Notes under the pieces: model-generated | The model's input: the letters and a program-made list of their open reading frames with translations, nothing else | The model's database searches: none | Told to the model about the DNA's origin: nothing | Assembly (NCBI GenBank): GCA_947177115.1 | Contig: CAMWTG010000048.1 | Coordinates: 1-12,865, forward strand | Direction: 5' to 3' | Length of the DNA stretch: 12,865 bases | DNA from: an uncultured Clostridia bacterium | Lineage (GTDB): Bacteria > Bacillota > Clostridia > Oscillospirales > Oscillospiraceae | Made by a program: the position numbers and the translations under genes | Shown here: one piece after another, positions 1 to 7,700 of the stretch | Position numbering within the stretch: the first letter of the stretch is position 1 | Layout of the letters: each line of letters begins with the position of its first letter

Positions 1-762
1 GTCGTTGTCCAGGCACAAGCTGACCTGCGTGATCTCCGGGTGGTCATGGAGGAATTGGAGCATGGCGCGTGGGGCGGTTCCCCCAAGAGAAATATAGTGA
101 CTGCTCTGCCAGTCGCCCCCGGACAGCTTTACCAGCGCAGCCAGCGACAGCGCGTCAATGGGACTTTCCGCAACGGCAAGCCGGGGACACTTTGGGTCAG
201 CGGCGGGGAGGGAAAAGTTATAGCGTTTGTCGCTGCCCTCCACATCCATCCGAAAGCTGCCCTGTGTTCCCCGCAGACAGGCGAACCGGGCGCGGCCTGT
301 TGGGTCCCGTCCCACGAACACACAGTTATGATACCTGCGGCTTTCATAGAGAGTGCCGTCCTTGATACACGCGCCGATCAGGTCCGGGTCTATGCCCCTG
401 CCTTGCAGGTAGGACACCATCGCTGTGGCACACCGGCTTGCCTCTGGCAGCGCAAACGGCTTTGGAGGTTTCGGGGCCGGACGCTCTGATGGAGGCGGGG
501 CACGGTAGCCGCACAGGGCCTCTACCGCTCCCACAAAGTCCATCCCTCTGACTTTAATCAGGTAGTCCAGCGCCGTGCGGCCTCCGATCCCCTGGCTGTG
601 CCAGCACCATTTCCCATGTGAGATTTTAAGGCTGTCATGGGTGCAGGTACAGTATTCATGCGGCCCGCACTGTTTCAGTTCATGCGGGTCATAGGTTTGC
701 AGATAGGAGAGCAAATCCCACTCCTTTGCTTTCTCAATCTGTTCTTTGGTTACTCCTGGCAT
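1..762 (-). CDS. DUF3991/TOPRIM domain protein, partial (3' end off window)
   Basis: The first 254 codons are present, in frame to base 1; the rest lies off the left edge. The ATG at 762 is preceded by an AAAGGG-type ribosome binding site. Residues 1-85 resemble the N-terminal zinc-binding part of primase-like proteins: Cys32, Cys38, Cys40, His42, then KWCWH around 51-55 and GIGGRTALDYL at 58-68, although the classical CHC2 spacing is not intact. Residues about 106-185 match the DUF3991 region (YLQGRGIDPDLIGACI). A TOPRIM fold follows, with the glutamate motif AESPIDAL at 198-205 (Glu199), a glycine turn SLGG at 225-228, and the acidic pair LDND at 251-254 (Asp252 and Asp254) at the very edge. 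Such proteins are common beside mobilization genes of Firmicutes elements and are thought to act in primase or nicking-type DNA processing; that role is family inference. A terminator sits immediately upstream of its ribosome binding site. Confidence 0.9.
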   Translation of the reverse strand, partial: MPGVTKEQIEKAKEWDLLSYLQTYDPHELKQCGPHEYCTCTHDSLKISHGKWCWHSQGIGGRTALDYLIKVRGMDFVGAVEALCGYRAPPPSERPAPKPPKPFALPEASRCATAMVSYLQGRGIDPDLIGACIKDGTLYESRRYHNCVFVGRDPTGRARFACLRGTQGSFRMDVEGSDKRYNFSLPAADPKCPRLAVAESPIDALSLAALVKLSGGDWQSSHYISLGGTAPRAMLQFLHDHPEITQVSLCLDND

Positions 763-789
763 TTATTCACCCTTTCAAACACAAAAATA

Positions 790-815
790 GAGGAACGGCC
801 TCCGGGCCGTTCCTC
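790..815 (-). terminator. intrinsic terminator between the coiled-coil gene and the TOPRIM gene
   Basis: A perfect 11-bp inverted repeat (GAGGAACGGCC / GGCCGTTCCTC) with a 4-base loop is followed on the minus strand by TATTTTTGTG, a classical U-tract. The plus-strand side has no T-run, so it works leftward. It lies 52 bases after the stop of the small coiled-coil gene and only 27 bases before the start codon of the TOPRIM gene, so it either ends the small transcript or acts as a leader attenuator for the TOPRIM gene. Confidence 0.85.
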
Positions 816-866
816 ACGTTAAACACTGATATTGATTTTAGCCGCATCCTGCGATTGCCGGAATAC

Positions 867-1202
867 TCAATCCTCCGGCTGATCCAAGCCTAACCGCTGG
901 GCGATTTCCTCCGGTTTCAGTCCGGCTTTACTGGCGCTCTTGATTAAATCCTGGATTTTCTGCTTTTTGGTCTTACGGGGTTTGCGCGGCGGTTTCGGAG
1001 CAAGAATGTCCTTTTTCTTCTTTGACAGGGCCGCTATCCGCTCCTTGACAGCCGCCTCTTTTTTATCAAAGTCCTCGTTGGCGGCGGCTCTTTTGGCGGC
1101 GATGGCTTCCAGGTCCTGATTCAGCTTTTGAATCTTGCCGTCAATATCCTCGGCCATCTGCTGCGGGGTGCGGCGCATGCGTTTCACGTTTTGTTCGTCC
1201 AT
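867..1202 (-). CDS. small coiled-coil, lysine-rich protein of unknown function
   Basis: This 111-residue protein has a good start: ATG at 1202 with AGGAG eight bases upstream. I do not recognise a named family with confidence. Residues about 12-67 form a charged heptad-like helix (KIQKLNQDLEAIAAK onward) that predicts as a coiled coil. Residues about 69-82 are strongly basic with prolines (APKPPRKPRKTKK). The C-terminus (KIQDLIKSASKAGLKPEEIAQRLGL) reads like a short helix-turn-helix. Oligomerising coiled coil plus basic tail suggests DNA binding (inference). It has its own promoter region (1203-1337) and is bounded by terminators on both sides, so it is probably a single-gene unit, with possible read-through into the TOPRIM gene. 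Candidate roles are relaxosome accessory, nucleoid-like protein or local regulator; none is proven by the sequence. Confidence 0.8.
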   Translation of the reverse strand: MDEQNVKRMRRTPQQMAEDIDGKIQKLNQDLEAIAAKRAAANEDFDKKEAAVKERIAALSKKKKDILAPKPPRKPRKTKKQKIQDLIKSASKAGLKPEEIAQRLGLDQPED

Positions 1203-1250
1203 GGTTCATGCTCCTTTTTAATGTATGATTGAGAGAAAATCTTATGAGAA

Positions 1251-1256
1251 ATTATA
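1251..1256 (-). promoter_or_regulatory. alternative -10 element (TATAAT)
   Basis: The minus strand reads a perfect TATAAT in the context GGATATAATTT, about 50 bases upstream of the small coiled-coil gene. No good -35 lies at 16-18 bases (only TATTTA or TTTAGA-like hexamers), so it ranks below the extended -10 promoter upstream. Confidence 0.3.
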
Positions 1257-1288
1257 TCCAAAAACATCAAATCTAAATAGTTGTTTCT

Positions 1289-1316
1289 ATCATAGCACAG
1301 GAAGGGCGTTTTGCAA
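1289..1316 (-). promoter_or_regulatory. sigma-A-type promoter with extended -10 for the coiled-coil gene
   Basis: On the minus strand a -35 TTGCAA (1311-1316) is followed after 16 bases by TATGAT (1289-1294). The three bases before it are TGC, an extended -10 (TGn). The predicted start would leave a leader of about 80 bases before the ATG at 1202. A small near-palindrome CTAT-C-ATAG overlaps the -10, and an imperfect direct repeat (GTTTTGCAAA, GTTTTCAAA) overlaps and precedes the -35. Both are possible operator sites. Confidence 0.5.
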
Positions 1317-1329
1317 ACAGGTTTTCAAA
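1308..1329. repeat. imperfect direct repeat overlapping the -35 region
   Basis: GTTTTGCAAA (1308-1317) and GTTTTCAAA (1321-1329) are separated by three bases. The first copy contains the palindrome TTTGCAAA and covers the -35 of the coiled-coil gene promoter. It may be an operator or part of an oriT-proximal site. It is short, so chance is possible. Confidence 0.35.
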
Positions 1330-1337
1330 TAAAAAAT

Positions 1338-1374
1338 GGGCGGCGGAAGCGTAAATTACACGCTCCCGCCGCCC
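1338..1374 (-). terminator. intrinsic terminator after mobC
   Basis: A long hairpin has arms GGGCGGCGG and CCGCCGCCC (1338-1346 with 1366-1374). The stem extends through one position that becomes a G-U pair in the minus-strand RNA and then AGCGT/ACGCT (1348-1352 with 1360-1364), around a 7-base loop. On the minus strand it is followed by ATTTTTTATTTG. It starts eight bases past the mobC stop and closes the tnpV-giant gene-mobC unit. Confidence 0.9.
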
Positions 1375-1381
1375 TCCTTTG

Positions 1382-1720
1382 TCAAAGGTTCTCAAATTTT
1401 CGTATCAGGTCATATACCTCATGCCACACCCGGTCATAGCCCTGCCGCAAATCCTCCACATCCTGGGCATAGAGGTTGCGCGTCTCGTTGCACCGGCGGG
1501 TGATCTGGTTCACGTTGCTGGAGATGGAGCGGAGCAGTCTCACCAGCTCCTTCACACACTCCATATCCAAGTGGACGATATAGCCATCCACCGCCATCTT
1601 CCGCAGATAACCCCGCAGATTGGATGTGCCCAGCAGGGCCATCTTCTTGTCGATCACCTTCTTTTCCTCCGGGGACACCTTAGTAAACAGCCCCACCGTG
1701 CGGCCCTCGTTCTTCCTCAT
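1382..1720 (-). CDS. mobC: MobC-family relaxosome accessory protein
   Basis: The 112-residue protein matches the MobC/NikA-like plasmid mobilization family in length and pattern. An N-terminal basic stretch leads into a ribbon-helix-helix-like part (VGLFTKVSPEEKKVIDKKM, residues 9-27), then the conserved NLRGYLRKMAVDGYIVHLD (about 34-52), then a helical part with SSNVNQITRRCNET (about 67-80). MobC proteins bind near oriT and help the relaxase open the strands at nic. The ATG (1720) overlaps the TGA of the giant gene (ATGA), with GGAGG seven bases upstream, so the two are translationally coupled. The relaxase that usually follows is not next to it: a strong terminator intervenes, so the partner relaxase must lie outside the window. 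Confidence 0.9.
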   Translation of the reverse strand: MRKNEGRTVGLFTKVSPEEKKVIDKKMALLGTSNLRGYLRKMAVDGYIVHLDMECVKELVRLLRSISSNVNQITRRCNETRNLYAQDVEDLRQGYDRVWHEVYDLIRKFENL

Positions 1721-4700
1721 AGCGCCGCCTCCCGGCGGTGGCTTTTCTCAGCACCAGCGGCCACCGGCGCAGGCGGCGTGTAGCTTCTCAGCGCCGCCCG
1801 GATGGACGGTTTATCACCCTCCGCCATGGGCGGCGTGGAATTGACCTGCGGCGGTGTTCCTCCGTCCTCTTGTCCTGGCTCCACAGCGTTGCCCTGATCC
1901 CGTTCCTTACCGTCATTGTCCAATTCTGCGTTCAGTTCGGAAAGGCGGGCCGACTTCACCGCCAGTTCTTCCTCCTGGGGGAAGGGCCGCGCCGCTTCCT
2001 CCTTGGCGTTTTCCAGATTGCCCTCCAGCGTGACCAAGCCCAGCTTCTGCTTTTCCAGATTTTCAGCGATCTTCTCCAGCGCGTTATTGATGCGGACAAC
2101 ATTCCCCAAAGGCTCATCAGCCAGTTCCGCCGTATAGGTGAGGTTTTGCTTCATTGTCACCACAAACTTTTCACCCTTTAGCTGAAGCTGCATGGGGAAT
2201 CCCCGGAACTGGCCCAAATTAAGGGGCTTATCCGGCTCAGTCATACTCTTGCAAGCGGCAAGGATGGCCTCGCCCGCCGCCTTACGCTCCGTGTAGGTTC
2301 TGCCGCGGATGGTCATGGAAAAGGCGTCGTCCTTTACCGGGTGCATATCCCGGATTTGCATATCCTCTGTCAGCGCCCGAATGAACATTTTAGCCTCCGC
2401 CATCTTTTGGGGGTAGTGCTTGATTACCATATCCTCCATCTCATATTTCTGCGCCATGTGATTTGCTTTCAGCATTTTCAGCTTGGCTACCTGAATGTCC
2501 AGCTCCATCTTCTCCTTGATGCGGGGATCGCCGGTAGCCAGCATTTTGACCTCGGCATAGGACAGGGCTGTGGCATCCACATCCTCGATGGAGCGCGCCG
2601 GGGATTTCCCGGTCATGATCTGCCCGATGAATTTCTGCTTGTTTTCCACCAGCCCCCAGTTATAGGCGTCAAAGGTTCCCTTGGTGACATAGCGGAATAT
2701 CCTGACCTTCTTATTTTTGTTGCCGCGGCGCACAATTCGTCCGGCCCGCTGCTCCAAATCCGCGGGGCGCCAAGGGCAGTCCAGGTCATGGGACGCGACC
2801 AGCCTCGTCTGCACGTTGGTCCCGGCGCCCATTTTCTGCGTACTGCCCAGCAGAACACGCACCTGACCGGACCGCACTTTGGCGAACAGTTCCGCCTTTT
2901 GCGCATCGGTGTGGGCATCGTGGATAAAGGCGATTTCTTCCGCTGGCACACCTTTGGCGATCAGCTTTGAACGAATATCATCATACACGCCCATTTCCAG
3001 CCTGATGCCCTCGGCATCTTCCTCTACCTCATCCGGGTTCTCTCCCATCACCTTTTCGATGATCTTCTTCACGATGGATTTGCCCTTGCCGGATTTCTTG
3101 CCCTCGGACTTAGACCGCCCTTTGGGGGTGGAAAGGTCGCAGAAAAAAAGCTGTGCGCCCCTGGTGGGCGTGCTTTCCTGCCAAATCTCAAACACATTTT
3201 TGACGCAGGCGTTGACCTTGCTGTTGGGGTCGTCCCCCAGCAGAGGATTCATGATACGCTGGTCAAGGGCCAGCTTGCGCCCATCGCTGGTAATTTTGAG
3301 CATATTGTCCTTGTTAGGCTCTACCAGACCATTACGGACGGCCTCGGCCCGCTTTGCCAGGGACTGCACCATTTCCTTCTGCGCCGCGCTGGGTTCGGTG
3401 GTCACAGTGATGTACTCGGCCTCCGGCACGGGGAGCTTCAGCATCTCCGCTGTCTGAATGTCGGCGGCTTCTTTCCAGATGTTCATCAATTCCGGGAGGT
3501 TGTAGAATCGGGCAAACCGTGTTTTGGAGCGGAATCCCGTCCCCTCCGGCTTCAACTCTACCCCGGACACCTTCTCTCCGAACATCGCCGCCCAGTCGTC
3601 AAAGTGGCTCAGTCCCGCTTCCTCCAGCATATCGAATTGCAGATAGCGCATCATGGTATAAAGCTCTACCATCGAATTGCTGACGGGAGTGCCGGTGGCG
3701 AAGGTCACGCCCCTGCCCCCGGTCAGTTCATCCAGGTAGCGGCACTTGCCAAACATATCACTGGACTTCTGCGCTTCGGTCTGGGCAATTCCGGCCACAT
3801 TCCGCATTTTTGTATGTAAAAAGAGGTTCTTATAGTAATGCGCCTCGTCTACAAACAGGCGGTCAATGCCCAATTCCTCAAAGGTAACGGTGTCGTCCTT
3901 CTTCTTGTCGGTGAGCTTTTTCAGCTTCGCCTCCAGGTCTTTCCTTGTCCCCTCCATCTGCTTGATGGTCCAGTTTTCTTCCTTCTGCGCCTTGGCCTCT
4001 GCGATAGCGTCCATGATCTCGCTGATCTGGTCCTCGATCACCTTCGCCTGCCGCTCCGGGGAGAGGGGGATCATCTCAAACTGGGAATGACCGATGATAA
4101 CGGCGTCGTAATCCCCGGTGGCGATGCGGGCGCAGAACTTCTTGCGGTTCTTGGGCTTAAAGTCCTTTTTGGTAGCCACAAGCACCTTCGCGCCGGGGTA
4201 GAGGGTCAGGAAATCGCTGCCCCATTGCTCGGTCAAATGGTTGGGGACCACAAAAAGGGACTTCTGACACAGGCCCAGCCGCTTGCTTTCCATGGCAGCG
4301 GCGGTCATTTCATAGGTCTTGCCAGCGCCGACACAGTGGGCCAGAAGGGAATTGCCGCCGTAGAGCATCCGTGCCACGGCGTTGCGCTGGTGGGGTTCCA
4401 GCTTGTACTCCGGGTTCATCCCGGCAAAGGTGATATGGTCGCCGTTGTACTCGCGGGGCCGCTTGGAGTTAAAGAGGCGGTTGTAGGTGGCGCACAGGTC
4501 GGCGCGGCGCTCCGGGTCTTTGAAAATCCAGTCCCGGAAAGCCTGGTCGAGAGCCTCCGCTTTCTGCTGGGCGACAGCGGTATGCTTGGGATTGATGGTG
4601 CGTTTCCCCTCGGCGTCCTCGTCATAAACCCGCGTGTCCCGCTGGTTCAAAAGGTTCTCAAAAATAACATAGGCGCTTCTGCGCTTGGTTCCGTAGGTGG

Positions 4701-7700
4701 CGCGGAGGCGGGCGTTGTCCCGCTTGTCCTCGCTCTTGCCCTTCACACTCCATTCGCCGGTAATTTTATTGTATAAAACGTCTATTTTCCCGTTTTGCAG
4801 ATGTTCCGGCGTCTGGAGCAGTTCAAAGAGGAACTGCCGGTAATACGCCGGTTTGACCCATGGCGCGCCAATGCGAACGCTGATCTCGGCGGCAGTCAAA
4901 TCCTTGGGCTGCACCTGTTCCAGCGCCTCCACATTTACCGCAAACTCCGGGTGTTCCCCGGCGGCGGCGCGGGCCTTTGCCAGCTTCCCACGGACATCAC
5001 CGGACAGGTATTCGTCCGCCGTCTGCCAGCCCTTGTACCAATCCGTGCCCCCTGCCTCAATATCAAAGGGGCCGGTGGCCGGGTCTTTGAAAATGATCCC
5101 CTTCAAATCCTCCACGATCTGCGGGATTTTGTCGCCGCTGCCAGCCGGGCTCCGGTCGCCCATGAGGGAGGCCATAAAGCCCAAATCCACACAGGCCCGT
5201 TCCCCGATGGATACCGCCAGAGCCTCCACCGCCGTGTCCACGCTGGTCACAACCTCGTGGTGCTGGATGGTGCGCTTGGTGAACATATCCGCCTTGTGCT
5301 TAAAGTTGCCCTCATCATCCAGCACTTCCAGGGAGCAAAGCAGGGGATAGGAGGAATCCTGATTGAACGCCAGCCGGTTTCCGGGGCTGTTCAAGATGCC
5401 GTATTTCTTGGTGTAGGCGTCATAGAGGCGGTTAAGGTTGGCCTGTTCCGCCTTGATTTCGGCATCCGCCGCGCCTTTCAACTGCAAATCAATGAGTTTC
5501 CGGGCGCTGTCCCGAATAGCGATCATGCCCTTGACACGCTCGGTAGGCTTCTTGCCCAGCTCTGCCGGGGCCATGCGGGAGTTTTCACGGAAGTAGATTT
5601 TTCCCTTGGACATGGTATAGCTGAAATTGCGCACATTCGGGTCTGCCGGGATGCTCTCCACCGTTTTGCCGTCCTCTTGTTCGGGGGCGTCCATTTCCAG
5701 CAGTTCCTGGTCGGGCGGGGCAATATGGGAAATGGCCCCGGCAAGCTGTTCCGCCAGATCAGCGCCCTCAATGGGATAACAGGCGGTTTCCGTATCGTTG
5801 CCGTACATACTTTTGCCGAGGGTCATTGTGCCCAGCACCATCTCCGGGTGCTGAAAGTAATATTGGTTAAGGGGTACGCCGTCCGCGGTCAGACCGCTCT
5901 CCACCCATTCCGGCAGCTTTTCCGGCACAGTGGCCCGCTTCTGGAAGAACAGAATATCGCTGGTGACTTCGGTTCCGGCGTTGGCCTTGAAAGCGTTGTT
6001 GGGTAAGCGGATTGCGCCTAAGAGGTTGGCCTTTTGCGCCAGGGCTTCACGAACCTTGCTGTTTTTCTTGTCCATGGTGCCCTTTGATGTAATGACCGCC
6101 ATGATGCCTCCGGGACGTAACTTGTCCAGCGTTTTCATCAGGAAGTAGTCGTGTATCTGGAGGTTCATGCGGTCATAGCGGCGGTCATGCACCGGGTACG
6201 CGCCAAAGGGCACGTTGCCCACGGCAAGGTCAAAGAAATCGTCCGGGTGGTCGGTGTTCTCAAAGCCGTCCACGGTAATATGGGCCTTTTGATAAAGCTG
6301 TCTGGCAATTCTGCCCGTCAAGCTGTCCAGTTCCACGCCGTACAGATTTGCGCCGGAAAGGGCTTCCGGCAGCAGGCCGAAAAAGTTCCCGATGCCGCAG
6401 GACGGTTCCAGGATATTCCCCGGCTGAAAGCCCATCCGCTCCACAGCATCGTAAATGGCCTTGATAACACGGGGGCTGGTGTAGTGGGCGTTCAATGTGG
6501 TCGCTCTGGTGGCGGCGTATTCCTCCGGGGTGAGAAGGGACTGCAATTCCGCAAACTCCTTCGCCCACGCTTTGTTGTGTTCGTCAAACGCCGGGGCCAG
6601 ACTGCCCCAGCCCACATAGCGAGACAGTATCTCCTGTTCCTCCGGGGTAGCCAAACGGCCCTCCGCCTCGATCTGCTTCAAGGTACGGATGGCTGCAACA
6701 TTATTCTGATATTTGGTTTTCTGTCCGCCAGCGCCCAGGTCCTCATTGGCGATATGGAAATTGTGCAGTTCCGGCCCAACGTGCAGTTCCTCAAATACCA
6801 CGTCAAAGGCTCCGGCGTTTACCCGTCCCACCACCTTTGAGGTCATGGGCGTTTTGGGGGCGGGCGGCTCTGCGATCCTGCCGCCGTCAATCTCTACCTG
6901 TTCCGGCTCCGGGGCGGGTTCCGGCTTGTGCGGCGCTTTCAGCGCGGTTGCCAGCAGTTGCTCCGGCTCCCCCTCCAGATGGATGAGGTCGTCAAAATCC
7001 AGAACAGACAGTTCGTTGTCGATCAATTCCCGCAGGGTCTTGTACCTGCGCTGTTCGATAAGCTGGCCGTCCAATGTCTGCGTGACGCTGAAATCCAGCA
7101 GATTGGCCTCCACTTGAATTTCGTGCTGTTCATTTTCGGTGGTGGTATAGGCGATACCGATATGTTCCAAATCAGAAAAATCAACGCCGCCGCCATATTC
7201 CGCATCACAGAAATCCTCGATCAGCCTTTTGGCTTCCTCCAGTTCATCCGCTTCATTATGGTCCTGGCTTTCTGGCGGTACTGGCTTATCAGCGGCGGGA
7301 GCGTCAGCCAAAAGCCCCCGCACAGTGGCGCCGGACTTCACACTGAACATGGGCGGCCCGCCCCTTGCGTCCAAATCCAACAGCATGACTTCATCCCTGG
7401 CCGTATCTACGCTGTCAATCTTCATGCGATGGCCGTTGACGGTCAGCACCGTGCCCACGGGAATATCGCCGCTGGGGACCTGCTCCGGGAGAGGTTCGGC
7501 TTCCGCTATTTCCTCAACACGGGCCGTCTGCTCAAATTCCCGCCGCTCCGCTTCCTCTACATACTCGCGGACAAATGCGACAGGTTCCTCCCGGAAAACG
7601 GGATAGCGGTATTTCTCCGCCATTTCCATGTCCAAGAGGCTGACCTTGCCGTTGGCGTAGTCGATGCGGTCCACCTTCATGCGCCGTCCGTCAATGGTCA

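Noticed and set aside
40..489. Plus-strand open frame of 149 codons at the left edge
   Set aside because: The minus strand here encodes the TOPRIM protein with intact motifs, so the plus frame is its shadow.
790..815. Hairpin as a rightward terminator
   Set aside because: The plus-strand side is followed by ACGTTAAAC, with no T-run. The U-tract is only on the minus strand.
1376..1388. Short palindrome CCTTTG-T-CAAAGG at the mobC stop
   Set aside because: The one-base loop cannot form a hairpin with full arms. It may be incidental to the adjacent terminator.
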